Shown one piece after another: positions 8,255 through 19,814 of a stretch of DNA of 64,000 nt; positions within the stretch are counted from its first letter, which is position 1, and each line of letters starts with the position of its first letter. Source of the DNA: Pseudoxanthomonas suwonensis. GTDB lineage: Bacteria > Pseudomonadota > Gammaproteobacteria > Xanthomonadales > Xanthomonadaceae. The stretch spans positions 1 to 64,000 of the forward strand of contig NZ_PDWP01000011.1 in the NCBI RefSeq assembly GCF_010093235.1. The letters run 5' to 3'. The notes under the pieces were generated by a model that saw only the letters and a program-made list of their open reading frames with translations, ran no database searches and had not been told where the DNA came from. The translations under genes were made by a program, and so were the position numbers.

Positions 8255-9268
8255 ATGTCGCTCAAGCACTTCCTCAACACCCAGGACTGGAGCCGCCCGG
8301 ACCTGGACGCGCTGCTCGCCGAGGCGGCCGCGTTCAAGCGCAACAAGCTGGGCAGTGAACTGAAGGGGCGCTCGATCGCGCTGGTGTTCTTCAATCCCTC
8401 CATGCGCACCCGCACCAGCTTCGAGCTGGGCGCCTTCCAGCTGGGCGGCCATGCCATCGTGCTGCAGCCGGGCAAGGACGCGTGGCCGATCGAGTTCGAC
8501 CTGGGCACGGTGATGGACGGCGACACCGAGGAGCACATCGCCGAGGTCGCCCGCGTGCTGGCCCGCTACGTCGACCTGATCGGCGTGCGCGCCTTCCCGA
8601 AGTTCAAGGACTGGAGCTACGACCGCGAGGACCGCGTGCTCAAGGCTTTCGCCAGGTACTCGACTGTGCCGGTGATCAACATGGAGACGATCACCCATCC
8701 GTGCCAGGAACTGGCCCACGCCCTGGCCCTGCAGGAGCACTTCGGCACCACCGACCTGCGCGGCAAGAAGTACGTCCTGACCTGGACCTACCATCCCAAG
8801 CCGCTGAACACCGCGGTCGCCAACTCGGCACTGACCATCGCCACCCGCCTGGGCATGGACGTGACCCTGCTGTGCCCGACGCCGGAATACATCCTCGACG
8901 AGCGCTACATCGGCTGGGCCAACCAGAACGTCGCCGAGAGCGGCGGCTCGTTCCAGGTCAGCCACGACATCGAGGACGCCTATCGCGGCGCCGACGTGGT
9001 CTACGCCAAGAGCTGGGGCGCGCTGCCGTACTTCGGCAACTGGGAGCCGGAGAAGCCGATCCGCGACCAGTTCAAGCACTTCATCGTCGACGAGCAGAAG
9101 ATGGCGCTGACCAACAACGGCGTGTTCAGCCACTGCCTGCCGCTGCGCCGCAACGTCAAGGCCACCGACGCGGTCATGGACTCGCCCAACTGCATCGCCA
9201 TCGAGGAAGCCGAGAACCGCCTGCACGTGCAGAAGGCGGTGATGGCCGCGCTGGTGCGCGGCCGGTGA
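8255..9268 (+). CDS. argF': N-acetylornithine carbamoyltransferase
   Basis: The product has 337 residues and follows AAGGGA at 8242-8247. It transfers a carbamoyl group to N-acetyl-L-ornithine, giving N-acetyl-citrulline, the xanthomonad variant step of arginine synthesis. Visible features are the carbamoyl-phosphate loop SMRTRTS (49-55), HPCQEL (148-153), Glu92 (linked to acetylornithine recognition in the Xanthomonas enzyme), HCLPLRR (293-299) and Lys302, the carboxylated lysine described in that enzyme. The match to AOTCase rather than ornithine carbamoyltransferase is strong, and argE' downstream acts on its product. It is first gene of the arg block, behind the candidate attenuator. Confidence 0.95.
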   Translation: MSLKHFLNTQDWSRPDLDALLAEAAAFKRNKLGSELKGRSIALVFFNPSMRTRTSFELGAFQLGGHAIVLQPGKDAWPIEFDLGTVMDGDTEEHIAEVARVLARYVDLIGVRAFPKFKDWSYDREDRVLKAFARYSTVPVINMETITHPCQELAHALALQEHFGTTDLRGKKYVLTWTYHPKPLNTAVANSALTIATRLGMDVTLLCPTPEYILDERYIGWANQNVAESGGSFQVSHDIEDAYRGADVVYAKSWGALPYFGNWEPEKPIRDQFKHFIVDEQKMALTNNGVFSHCLPLRRNVKATDAVMDSPNCIAIEEAENRLHVQKAVMAALVRGR

Positions 9269-9300
9269 TTCGGGATTGGGGCTTCGTGATTCGTGATTCG
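9268..9300 (+). repeat. degenerate heptamer repeat (ATTCGGG/TGATTCG type) between argF' and argG
   Basis: Imperfect 7-base units ATTCGGG, ATTGGGG, CTTCGTG, ATTCGTG, ATTCG directly follow the argF' stop. ATTCGGGATT (9268-9277) is the exact complement of AATCCCGAAT (9390-9399) inside argG, so the two could pair in mRNA around the argG start. The same heptamer family occurs at 63341-63377. Confidence 0.7.
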
Positions 9301-9361
9301 AAAGAGCAGGACCGGATCCCCCCTCCATTGCCTACTACTGATTTCCGAGAGAGACGCCCCC

Positions 9362-10606
9362 ATGTCACAAGCTGCTTCCACCGATCCCGAATCCCGAATC
9401 CCGAATCCCGCGGCAGCCAGCCGCGACATCGTCCTGGCCTTCTCCGGCGGCCTGGACACCAGCTTCTGCGTGCCCTACCTGAAGGAGCAGGGCTGGAACG
9501 TGCACACCGTGTTCGCCGACACCGGCGGCGTGGACGCCGAGGAGCGCGCCTACATCGAGCAGCGCGCCGCGGAGCTGGGCGTGGCCAGCCACGTCACCAT
9601 CGATGGCGGCGAGGCGATCTGGAACGGCTTCGTCAAGCCGTTCGTGCAGGCCGGCGAGGGCTACCAGGGCCAGTACCCGCTGCTGGTCTCCGACCGCTAC
9701 CTGATCGTCGACGCCGCGCTCAGGCGTGCCGCCGAACTGGGCACCAACGCCATCGCCCACGGCTGCACCGGCATGGGCAACGACCAGGTCCGCTTCGACC
9801 TGGCGGTCAAGGCCCAGGGCGACTACCGCATCGTCGCCCCGATCCGCGAGATCCAGAAGGAACACACCCAGACCCGCGCCTACGAGCAGAAGTACCTCGA
9901 GGAGCGCGGCTTCGAGGTGCGCGCCAAGCAGAAGAGCTACACCATCAACGAGAACCTGCTGGGCGTGACCATGTCCGGCGGCGAGATCGACAAGTGGGAA
10001 GCCCCGGGCGAGGGCGCGCGCGGCTGGTGCGCACCGCGCAGCGCGTGGCCGGCCGACCCGCTGCGGGTGACCCTGAAGTTCGTCAAGGGCGAGGCGGTGG
10101 AGCTGGACGGCAAGCCGCTGGAAGGCGCGAAGATCCTGGCCCGCCTCAACACCATGTTCGCCCAGTACGGCGTCGGCCGCGGCATGTACACCGGCGACAC
10201 CGTGATCGGCCTGAAGGGCCGCATCGTGTTCGAGGCCCCCGGCCTGACCGCGCTGCTGGCCGCGCACCGCGCGCTCGAGGAAGCGGTGCTGTCCAAGCAG
10301 CAGAACCGATTCAAGCCGGAAGTGGCGCGCAAGTGGGTGGAGCTGGTGTACGAAGGCTTCTACCACGACCCGCTGAAGACCGACCTTGAAGCCTTCCTGG
10401 CCTCCTCGCAGGAGCAGGTCAACGGCGAGGTGGTGCTGGAGACCCGCGGCGGCCGCGTGGACGCCGTGGCGATCCGCTCGCCGCACATCCTCAATGCCAA
10501 GGGCGCCACGTATGCCCAGTCGGCCGACTGGGGCGTGGAGGAGGCCGAGGGCTTCATCAAGCTGTTCGGCATGAGCAGCACCCTGTGGGCCGAGGTCAAC
10601 CGCTGA
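9362..10606 (+). CDS. argG: argininosuccinate synthase
   Basis: I use ATG 9362 because conservation starts shortly after it; an upstream in-frame start at 9293 lies in repeat sequence. The 414-residue enzyme joins citrulline and aspartate using ATP. Visible are the P-loop-like [33 protein letters not shown] and [10 protein letters not shown]. Residues ~7-17 ([10 protein letters not shown]) come from GAATCCC heptamers that entered the 5' coding region, so the first ~20 residues are probably dispensable. The C-terminal half ([12 protein letters not shown] onward) follows the less common AsuS branch seen in xanthomonads. It lies 93 bases behind argF'. Confidence 0.94.
   Translation: MSQAASTDPESRIPNPAAASRDIVLAFSGGLDTSFCVPYLKEQGWNVHTVFADTGGVDAEERAYIEQRAAELGVASHVTIDGGEAIWNGFVKPFVQAGEGYQGQYPLLVSDRYLIVDAALRRAAELGTNAIAHGCTGMGNDQVRFDLAVKAQGDYRIVAPIREIQKEHTQTRAYEQKYLEERGFEVRAKQKSYTINENLLGVTMSGGEIDKWEAPGEGARGWCAPRSAWPADPLRVTLKFVKGEAVELDGKPLEGAKILARLNTMFAQYGVGRGMYTGDTVIGLKGRIVFEAPGLTALLAAHRALEEAVLSKQQNRFKPEVARKWVELVYEGFYHDPLKTDLEAFLASSQEQVNGEVVLETRGGRVDAVAIRSPHILNAKGATYAQSADWGVEEAEGFIKLFGMSSTLWAEVNR
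9383..9410 (+). repeat. GAATCCC heptamer tandem repeat inside the argG 5' coding region
   Basis: Four units of GA(A)TCCC run from 9383 to 9410 and encode about residues 8-16 of ArgG. They are complementary to the heptamers at 9268-9277, forming an inverted pair around the argG ribosome-binding region. Confidence 0.75.
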
Positions 10607-10607
10607 C

Positions 10608-11072
10608 GTGAGCGAAGCGGCCGCCCGCATCCTGGTACGCAGCGCCGGCATGGAGGACCTGCCGGCGCTGGCGGCGCTGTTCGACGGCTACCGCGTGTTC
10701 TACGGGCAGCCGACGGACCTGGCGCGCGCCAGCGCGTTCCTGCGCCAGCGCCTGGAGCGGGGCGACTCGCACCTGCTGCTGGCGGTGGACGGGCAGGGCA
10801 CGGCGCTTGGCTTCACCCAGCTCTATCCGCTGTTCACCTCGGTGGGCACCGCGCCGATCGAGCTGCTCAACGACCTGTTCGTCGCGCCCGACGCGCGCGG
10901 CCGGGGCGTCGGCCGGGCGCTGCTGCGCAGGGCCGCCGGTGACGCGCGGGCGCGCGGCGCGTTGCGGCTGGAGCTGCAGACGACGGTGGACAACGCCGCC
11001 GCCCAGGCCCTCTACGCCAGCGAGGGCTGGGTGCGCGCCGACGGTTTCATCGGCTTCAGCAAGGGACTGTGA
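10608..11072 (+). CDS. GNAT-family N-acetyltransferase
   Basis: The start is GTG 10608, one base after the argG stop. The 154-residue product has a single GNAT fold: an N-terminal beta-alpha unit (ILVRSAGMEDLPALAALFDGYR), the acetyl-CoA loop RGRGVGRALLRRA near residues 97-110, and a C-terminal NAAAQALYASEGW motif. The acceptor substrate is unknown. Tight packing between argG and argE' suggests cotranscription with the arginine genes, but a role in arginine synthesis is not shown. The pathway's own acetyl transfer is done by the argA/argB fusion. Confidence 0.85.
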   Translation: MSEAAARILVRSAGMEDLPALAALFDGYRVFYGQPTDLARASAFLRQRLERGDSHLLLAVDGQGTALGFTQLYPLFTSVGTAPIELLNDLFVAPDARGRGVGRALLRRAAGDARARGALRLELQTTVDNAAAQALYASEGWVRADGFIGFSKGL

Positions 11073-11074
11073 CG

Positions 11075-11518
11075 ATGGGCCAGCTGCGCATCAGCGACCA
11101 CCGGAGCGAACTGGATGTCGACCTGATCCACCGTTTCCTCTCCAGGGAGACGTACTGGAGCAAGGGCATCCCGCGGGAGACGGTGGAGCGGGCGATCGCC
11201 GGCTCGCTGTGCTTCGGCGGCTACCTCGAAGGCGAAGGCCAGGTGGCCTTCGCCCGCGTCGTCACCGATGGCGCCACCTTCGGCTACCTGGCCGATGTCT
11301 TCGTCCTGCCGGAGTACCGCGGCCGTGGTTTCAGCAAGCAGCTGATGGCCGCGGTGATGGCCCATCCGCAGCTGCAGGGCCTGCGCCGCTTCATGCTGGC
11401 CACCTCGGACGCGCACGGCCTGTACGCGCGGTTCGGCTTCAGGGAGCCGGCCCGGCCGCGGACCCTGATGGAAATCCTGCGGCCGGACATCTACCAGTCC
11501 GCCGCCGCAACCGCCTGA
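11075..11518 (+). CDS. GNAT-family N-acetyltransferase
   Basis: I choose ATG 11075, which lies 7 bases after AAGGGA; a GTG at 11069 overlaps the previous stop and is too close to that site. The 147-residue product shows LADVFVLPEYRGRGFSKQLMAAV (acetyl-CoA loop near residues 73-95), then FMLATSDAHGLYARFGF, the standard GNAT order. It belongs to the small single-domain group close to phosphinothricin/ribosomal-type acetyltransferases without a clear substrate. It is the second of three GNAT genes embedded in the arg block. Confidence 0.85.
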   Translation: MGQLRISDHRSELDVDLIHRFLSRETYWSKGIPRETVERAIAGSLCFGGYLEGEGQVAFARVVTDGATFGYLADVFVLPEYRGRGFSKQLMAAVMAHPQLQGLRRFMLATSDAHGLYARFGFREPARPRTLMEILRPDIYQSAAATA

Positions 11519-11532
11519 CAACCAGAACACCC

Positions 11533-12633
11533 ATGACCGACCTGCTGGAATCCACCCTCGCGCACCTTGGAAAGCTGGTGTCCTTCGACACCCGCAACCC
11601 GCCGCGCGCGATCGCCGCCGAGGGCGGCATCTTCGACTACCTGCGCGCGAACCTGCCTGGCTTCAACGTGCAGGTGGTGGACCACGGCGCCGGCGCGGTC
11701 AGCCTGTACGCGGTGCGCGGCACGCCGAAGTACCTGTTCAACGTGCACCTGGACACCGTGCCGGATTCGCCGCACTGGAGCGCCGATCCGCACGTGATGC
11801 GGCGCCTGGACGACCGCGTGGTCGGCTTGGGCGTGTGCGACATCAAGGGCGCGGCCGCGGCGCTGGTGGCCGCGGCCAATGCCGGCGACGGCGATGCCGC
11901 GTTCCTGTTCTCCTCCGACGAGGAGGCAAACGACCCGCGCTGCATCGCCGCCTTCCTGGCCCGCGGCATTCCGTATGAAGCGGTGCTGGTGGCCGAGCCG
12001 ACCATGGGCGAGGCGGTGCTGGCCCACCGTGGCATTTCCTCGGTGCTGATGCGCTTCAAGGGCCGCGCCGGCCACGCCTCCGGCCAGCAGGACGCGGCGG
12101 CCAGCGCGCTGCACCAGGCCGTGCGCTGGGGCGATCGTGCCCTGGACCACGTGCAGTCGCTGGCGCACGCGCGTTTCGGCGGGCTGACCGGCCTGCGCTT
12201 CAACATCGGCCGCATCGAGGGCGGGATCAAGGCCAACATGATCGCGCCGGAGGCGGAGCTGCGCTTCGGCTTCCGCCCGCTGCCGTCGATGGACGTGGAC
12301 CAGCTGCTGGCGACGTTCGCCGGTTTCGCCGAACCCGCCGCCGCGCATTTCGAGGAGACCTTCCGCGGGCCGAGCCTGCCGTCGGGAGACATCGCCCGCG
12401 CCGAGGAGCGCCGCCTGGCCGCGCGCGACGTGGCCGACGCCCTGGGCCTGCCGATCGGCAACGCGGTGGACTTCTGGACCGAGGCCTCGCTGTTCTCCGC
12501 CGGTGGCTACACCGCGCTGGTCTACGGCCCGGGCGACATCGCCCAGGCCCATACCGCCGACGAGTTCGTGACCCTGGACCAGCTGCGCGGCTACGCGGAC
12601 TCGGTTCACCGCATCATCAACGGCCCGCGCTGA
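11533..12633 (+). CDS. argE': N-acetyl-L-citrulline deacetylase (M20 family)
   Basis: The 366-residue zinc hydrolase removes the acetyl group from N-acetyl-citrulline made by argF', completing the xanthomonad bypass. Motifs of the M20 fold are NVHLDTVPD (metal His/Asp, near 75), GVCDIKG (bridging Asp), FSSDEEAND (catalytic Glu pair), VAEPTMG and a C-terminal AHTADEFV metal His. The middle portion ([21 protein letters not shown]) is the small dimerization domain. It is preceded by a GNAT gene with a 14-base gap and followed by the kinase/synthase fusion. Acetylornithine deacetylase is the alternative, but the neighbouring argF' favours acetylcitrulline. Confidence 0.93.
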   Translation: MTDLLESTLAHLGKLVSFDTRNPPRAIAAEGGIFDYLRANLPGFNVQVVDHGAGAVSLYAVRGTPKYLFNVHLDTVPDSPHWSADPHVMRRLDDRVVGLGVCDIKGAAAALVAAANAGDGDAAFLFSSDEEANDPRCIAAFLARGIPYEAVLVAEPTMGEAVLAHRGISSVLMRFKGRAGHASGQQDAAASALHQAVRWGDRALDHVQSLAHARFGGLTGLRFNIGRIEGGIKANMIAPEAELRFGFRPLPSMDVDQLLATFAGFAEPAAAHFEETFRGPSLPSGDIARAEERRLAARDVADALGLPIGNAVDFWTEASLFSAGGYTALVYGPGDIAQAHTADEFVTLDQLRGYADSVHRIINGPR

Positions 12634-12689
12634 GCCCGGACCCATTCCGTACCGGCGCCGCCGGTCCTTCCTTCCACCGACATCCGACC

Positions 12690-14021
12690 GTGAACGCTCC
12701 CGCAACCCCGACCCAGATCCAGACCCGCCAGACCATCGTCCGCCTGCTGTCGAGCATGGCCAGCGCCAAGGAGATCAGCCAGTACCTCAAGCGCTTCTCC
12801 CAGGTCGACGCCAAGCGCTTCGCGGTGGTCAAGGTCGGCGGCGCGGTGCTGCGCGACGAACTGGAGGACCTGACCTCCTCGCTGGCGTTCCTGCAGGAGG
12901 TAGGCCTGACCCCGATCGTGCTGCACGGCGCCGGCCCGCAGCTGGACGCCGAGCTGTCGGCCGCGGGCATCGAAAAGCAGACCGTCAACGGCCTGCGCGT
13001 GACCTCGCCGGAGGCGCTGGCGATCGTCCGCCGGGTATTCCAGGCCTCCAACCTCAAGCTGGTCGAGGCCCTGCAGCGCAACGGCGTGCGCGCCACCTCG
13101 ATCACCGGCGGCGTGTTCGAGGCCGCCTACCTCGACCAGGCCACCTACGGCCTGGTGGGAGAGGTGAGGAAGGTCAACCTGGCGCCGATCGAGGCCAGCC
13201 TCAACGCCGGCTCGATCCCGGTGATCACCAGCCTGGGCGAGACCCCCAGCGGCCAGATCCTCAACATCAACGCCGACTTCGCCGCCAACGAACTGGTGCG
13301 CGAGCTGCAGCCGTACAAGATCATCTTCCTCACCGGCACCGGCGGCCTGCTCGACGAGGACGGCAAGGTGATCGATTCGATCAACCTGTCCACCGAGTAC
13401 GAGCACCTGATCAGGCAGCCGTGGATCCACGGCGGCATGAAGGTCAAGATCGAGCAGATCAAGGACCTGCTGGACAGCCTGCCGCTGGAGTCGTCGGTGT
13501 CGATCACCCGTCCGGCGGACCTGGCCAAGGAGCTGTTCACCCACAAGGGCTCGGGCACCCTGGTGCGCCGCGGCGAGCGCGTGCTGCGCGCCGGGTCCTG
13601 GGACGAGCTGGACCTGGGCCGGCTGAAGGCGCTGATCGAATCCAGCTTCGGCCGCGAGCTGGTGCCGGACTACTTCCAGCGCACCGACCTGCTGCGCGCC
13701 TACGTCAGCGAGAACTACCGCGCCGCGGTGATCCTGGTGCGCACCCCCGAGGGCGTGTACCTGGACAAGTTCGCGGTGCTGGACGACGCCCAGGGCGAGG
13801 GCCTGGGCCGGGCCGTGTGGAACGTGATGCGCGAGGAGACGCCGCAGCTGTTCTGGCGCTCGCGCCACAACAACCAGGTCAACATCTTCTACTACGCCGA
13901 GTCCGACGGCTGCATCAAGCAGGAGAAGTGGAAGGTGTTCTGGTACGGCATCGACGGCTTCGACCACATCGAGCGCTGCGTGGCCCACTGCGCCACCCGC
14001 CGGCCCACCCTGGTCGGCTGA
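12690..14021 (+). CDS. argAB: bifunctional N-acetylglutamate kinase / N-acetylglutamate synthase
   Basis: The start is GTG 12690. The 443-residue product combines an amino-acid kinase domain (residues ~40-290) with [18 protein letters not shown] and the Gly-rich [14 protein letters not shown], and a C-terminal NAT/GNAT domain (~300-440) with [28 protein letters not shown] and [14 protein letters not shown]. This is the NAGS-K type described in Xanthomonas and related to vertebrate NAGS. It makes N-acetylglutamate and phosphorylates it, the first two arginine steps. No separate argA or argB is visible. Feedback inhibition by arginine is expected for the family. Confidence 0.94.
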   Translation: MNAPATPTQIQTRQTIVRLLSSMASAKEISQYLKRFSQVDAKRFAVVKVGGAVLRDELEDLTSSLAFLQEVGLTPIVLHGAGPQLDAELSAAGIEKQTVNGLRVTSPEALAIVRRVFQASNLKLVEALQRNGVRATSITGGVFEAAYLDQATYGLVGEVRKVNLAPIEASLNAGSIPVITSLGETPSGQILNINADFAANELVRELQPYKIIFLTGTGGLLDEDGKVIDSINLSTEYEHLIRQPWIHGGMKVKIEQIKDLLDSLPLESSVSITRPADLAKELFTHKGSGTLVRRGERVLRAGSWDELDLGRLKALIESSFGRELVPDYFQRTDLLRAYVSENYRAAVILVRTPEGVYLDKFAVLDDAQGEGLGRAVWNVMREETPQLFWRSRHNNQVNIFYYAESDGCIKQEKWKVFWYGIDGFDHIERCVAHCATRRPTLVG

Positions 14022-14022
14022 C

Positions 14023-14627
14023 ATGGACGCCGCGTTCCTGCACGCCTGGCGCGAGGCGCCCGTACTGGCGGGACGGCACGCCGTGCTCGAGCCGCTGTCG
14101 CAGGCCCACGCCGATGCCTTGCGCGTGGTCTCCGGGGAGGGCGGCCTGCACCGGCTCTGGTACACCAACGTGCCGGCGCCGGACCGGGTCGATGCCTACA
14201 TCGACGCCGCGCTTGAGGCCCAGTCCGAAGGCAGGGTGGTGGCCTTCGCGGTGCGCGATGCCGCCGGCCAGGTCGTCGGCACCACCCGCATGTACGGGCT
14301 GGAGCCCGAGGTGCCGCGCCTGGCCATCGGCTATACCTGGTACGCACCGCGGGTGCAGCGCACCGGGGTCAACACCGAGTGCAAGCTGATGCTGTTGCAG
14401 CACGCATTCGAGGCGATGGGTTGCGCCTCGGTGTACTTCGAGACCAGCTGGTTCAACCAGCGTTCGCGCCAGGCCATCGCCAGGCTCGGCGCGAAGCAGG
14501 ACGGCGTCCTGCGCAACCACAAGCGACACGCCGACGGGACGCTGCGCGATACCGTCGTGTTCTCCATCCTCGACACCGAATGGCCGGGGGTGCGCAGCCA
14601 CCTCCGTTCCCGACTGGATTCACACGC

Positions 14628-14631
<4 letters not shown>
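14023..14631 (+). CDS. GNAT-family N-acetyltransferase (RimJ/RimL type)
   Basis: The 202-residue product starts one base after argAB and its stop overlaps the argC start (ATGA), so it is clearly within the operon. It has [15 protein letters not shown] at the N terminus, [29 protein letters not shown] in the acetyl-CoA-binding region, and [44 protein letters not shown], a typical RimJ/RimL-type C-terminal half. Members acetylate protein N termini or small molecules. The target is unknown. The conserved position between argAB and argC hints at a housekeeping role. Confidence 0.87.
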
Positions 14632-15591
<960 letters not shown>

Positions 15592-15599
<8 letters not shown>

Positions 15600-16887
15600 T
15601 TTGCTGTGGCAGAAGCCCGGCGTGGCGGTGGACGCGCAGATCCAGCGTTTCCTCGCCGGCGACGACGTGATCCTGGACCGCGAATTCTTCCTGCACGACA
15701 TCGCCGCCAGCACCGCGCACGCGGAAGGGCTGCAGCGCATCGGCATCCTTTCGGCCGACGAGCTGGAAGGCCTCAAGCGCGAGCTGGCGATCCTCGCCGA
15801 CGATTTCCGCAACGGTGCCTTCGTCCTGGACGAAAGCTACGAGGACTGCCATTCGGCGATCGAGGCGCGCCTGACCGAGCGCCTGGGCGACGCAGGCCGA
15901 AAGACCCACACCGGCCGCAGCCGCAACGACCAGATCCTGGTGGCGACCCGCCTGTGGCTGAAGGAGAAGCTGGCGCGCGTGGCGCAGCTGTCGCGCGAGG
16001 TCGCGCGGGTGGCGCTGGACCGCGCCGCCGCCGAGAAGGACCTGCCGATCCCGGGCTATACCCACATCCAGCGCGCCGTGGTGTCCTCGGCGGGCATGTG
16101 GTGGGCCGGCTGGGCGGAGGCCTTCATCGACGACGCCATCCGCGCCGCCGACACCCTCAAGCTGGTCGACTGCAATCCCCTGGGCACCGCCGCCGGCTAC
16201 GGCGTCAACCTCAAGCTGGATCGCGAACACACCACCGCCGCGCTGGGCTTCGCGCGCATGCAGGTCAGCCCGATCTACGCCCAGCTGTCGCGCGGCAAGT
16301 TCGAGCTGGCCGCGCTGGAAGCCCTCGGGAGCGCGACCCTGGACCTGCGCCGCCTGGCCTGGGACCTTTCGCTGTACACCACAGCCGAATTCGGCTTCGT
16401 CTCGCTGCCGCCGCAGTACACCACCGGCAGCTCGATCATGCCCAACAAGCGCAACCCGGACGTGATCGAGCTGATGCGCGCCACCCACGCCAGCGTGGCC
16501 GCCGCGCGCACCGAGATCGAGCAGCTGCTGTCGCTGCCCTCCGGCTACCAGCGCGACCTGCAGTCCTCCAAGGGCGCGATCGTGCACGGCTTCGCCCGTG
16601 GCCTGGCCGCGCTGGAACTGCTGCCGGCGCTGCTGGCCAACCTGGAGTGGCGCGAGGACAAGCTGCGCGCGGCGATCGACTCGGGCATGTATGCCACCGA
16701 CGTGGCGGTCGAGGCCGCGATCGCCGGCGTGCCGTTCCGCGAGGCCTACAAGGCCGCCGCGGCCAGCGCCGACACCGCGGGGCAGGGACGCACGCCGGAG
16801 GGCAGCCTGGCCGCGCGCACCTCGCCGGGTGCCGCCTCGGACCTGCGCCTGGCGGAGCTGGAAGCACGCTGGGCCGCGCTGGCCTGA
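15592..16887 (+). CDS. argH: argininosuccinate lyase
   Basis: The ATG at 15592 follows AAGGAGAG (15579-15586). The 431-residue enzyme splits argininosuccinate into arginine and fumarate. Fumarase/aspartase-superfamily features are HTGRSRNDQ, TPxQRA-like [12 protein letters not shown] (here GYTHIQRAV), and the signature [12 protein letters not shown] near residue 280. The C-terminal part has the usual [19 protein letters not shown] region. The final steps of the pathway are thus all encoded in this block. Confidence 0.95.
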
Positions 16888-16895
16888 TTCGACCT

Positions 16896-16922
16896 GCTGG
16901 CCGGCGTCGTTCGCCGGCCAGC
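16896..16922 (+). other. strong hairpin between argH and the YciI gene
   Basis: An 11-bp perfect inverted repeat (GCTGGCCGGCG / CGCCGGCCAGC) with loop TCGTT lies 9 bases after argH. No T run follows, so it is not a classical terminator. It may stabilise the upstream mRNA or favour partial termination. Confidence 0.6.
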
Positions 16923-16992
16923 GCAGCGGTAACGCGGGCGGGAGCCTGCCCGCGGCAGTGCACAAGCGGATCGCCGACAGGATGGACGCACC

Positions 16993-17265
16993 ATGAAGCA
17001 CTACCTCGTCATCGCCATGCGCCGACCGGGCTTCGACCCGGCCGTGGTCGCGCCGCACCTGGCATACCTGGACGACCTGCACGTGCGCGGCCTGCTGGCC
17101 AGCGCGGGTGGTTTCGCCGATGGCACCGGCGGCGCCTACGTGCTGCAGGGCATCGACAGCCTGGCCGAGGCGCAGGCCCTCGCCGATGCCGATCCGCTGG
17201 CACGGACCGGCAGTTCCGACCTGACCGTACGCGAGTGGAAGCTCGCCAACCGAGGCGACCGCTGA
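16993..17265 (+). CDS. YciI-family protein
   Basis: The 90-residue product has the small ferredoxin-like YciI fold: MKHYLVIAMRRPGFD, then VVAPHLAYLDDLHVRGLLASAGGFADGTGGAYVL, then a charged C terminus ending in LTVREWKLANRG. YciI proteins are soluble and most lack a known reaction; some act in chlorocatechol or stress pathways. It lies 4 bases upstream of proB and probably shares its transcript. Function cannot be assigned from the sequence. Confidence 0.82.
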   Translation: MKHYLVIAMRRPGFDPAVVAPHLAYLDDLHVRGLLASAGGFADGTGGAYVLQGIDSLAEAQALADADPLARTGSSDLTVREWKLANRGDR

Positions 17266-17269
17266 GCGC

Positions 17270-18427
17270 ATGAACACCGCGTCCCCGTTGCAGAACCTGC
17301 AGGCCCTGCCGCCCTGGCGCCGGGCGGTGCTCAAGGTCGGCAGCAGCCTGCTGGCCGCCGATGGCGGTGGCGGGCTGTCGCCGCGCTTTGCCCTGGGCCT
17401 GGCCCAGTTCGTGTCTTCATCCGTGCTCGCCGGGCGCGAGGTGGTGATCGTCTCCTCCGGCGCCGTCGCCGCCGGCCGCGCCATCCTGCCGCGCGCGGCC
17501 GAGGCCGGCGCGGCCATGGCCCAGCGCCAGGCACTGGCCGCGCTGGGCCAGGCGCGGCTGATCGAGCTGTGGCAGCGCTTCTTCGAGCGTCCAGTGGCGC
17601 AGGTGCTGCTGACCCACGACGACCTGCGCAACCGCCGCCGCTACCTCAACGCCCGCGCCACGCTCAAGGAGCTGCTGGCGCTGGGCACGCTGCCGGTGGT
17701 CAACGAGAACGACACCGTCTCGGTGGACGAGCTCAAGCTGGGCGACAACGACAACCTGGCGGCGATCGTCGCGGCACTGATCGATGCCGACGTGCTGTTC
17801 ATCGCCACCGACATCGATGGCCTGTACGACGCCAACCCCCGCACCAACCCGGACGCGCGGCTGGTGCCCGAGGTGGCCGAACTCGGCGCCGAGGTGCTGG
17901 CCATGGCCGGCGGCAGTGGCAGCGCGGTCGGCACCGGGGGCATGCGCCCCAAGCGGGAGGCCGCGGCCAAGGCCGGCGCGGCGGGCATCGACACGGTGCT
18001 GTTCAACGGCCGCCGTGCCGACGTCCTGCGTGAGCTGGTCCACGACCGCCTGCATGGCACCCGCATCCGCGCCGCGCGCAGCCGCATCGCCGCGCGCAAG
18101 TACTGGCTGCGGCACGCGCCGCTGGAGCGCGGCGCGCGCATCGTGGTCGACGCCGGCGCCGCCGGCGCGCTGGCCGGCAAGGGCGCCTCGCTGCTGCCCG
18201 GCGGCGTGGTCGCGGCCGAGGGCGAGTTCCGCCGCGGCGACATGGTCGAGGTGGTGGTTCGCCAGGACGGCGGCGAGCAGGCCGTCGCCCGCGGCATCAG
18301 CCAGTACTCGGCGGTGGACGTGGGCCGCATCGCCGGGCGCCACTCGCGCGACATCGAGTCCATCCTGGGCTACAACTACGGCGGCAACGTGATCCACCGC
18401 GACGACCTGGTGCTGCTGGCGTCGTAA
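17270..18427 (+). CDS. proB: glutamate 5-kinase
   Basis: The 385-residue product has the amino-acid kinase domain (~residues 15-265) with [31 protein letters not shown] and [11 protein letters not shown]. It ends with a PUA domain (~280-375) that ends in [20 protein letters not shown], as in full-length ProB. It phosphorylates glutamate, the first step of proline synthesis, and is usually inhibited by proline. The usual GTGGMxTK loop reads GTGGMRPK, a small deviation at a substrate loop. proA follows 64 bases downstream. Confidence 0.94.
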   Translation: MNTASPLQNLQALPPWRRAVLKVGSSLLAADGGGGLSPRFALGLAQFVSSSVLAGREVVIVSSGAVAAGRAILPRAAEAGAAMAQRQALAALGQARLIELWQRFFERPVAQVLLTHDDLRNRRRYLNARATLKELLALGTLPVVNENDTVSVDELKLGDNDNLAAIVAALIDADVLFIATDIDGLYDANPRTNPDARLVPEVAELGAEVLAMAGGSGSAVGTGGMRPKREAAAKAGAAGIDTVLFNGRRADVLRELVHDRLHGTRIRAARSRIAARKYWLRHAPLERGARIVVDAGAAGALAGKGASLLPGGVVAAEGEFRRGDMVEVVVRQDGGEQAVARGISQYSAVDVGRIAGRHSRDIESILGYNYGGNVIHRDDLVLLAS

Positions 18428-18491
18428 CACAGGCGCGGCCGCCCGGCCGGACGCGGGGCGGCCTGGTCCAAACCATCCGCAGGGAGCCGAC

Positions 18492-19763
<1,272 letters not shown>

Positions 19764-19814
19764 CGCGGCCGTGGTCGTGGTGGCGTGCCGCCTGGTGCGC
19801 CGGCCCGGTACCGA

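Noticed and set aside
9293..9361. Upstream start of argG at 9293
   Set aside because: It would add translated repeat sequence, and conservation begins after ATG 9362.
16896..16922. Classical terminator after argH
   Set aside because: The hairpin is strong but has no T run, and coding continues 70 bases later on the same strand.
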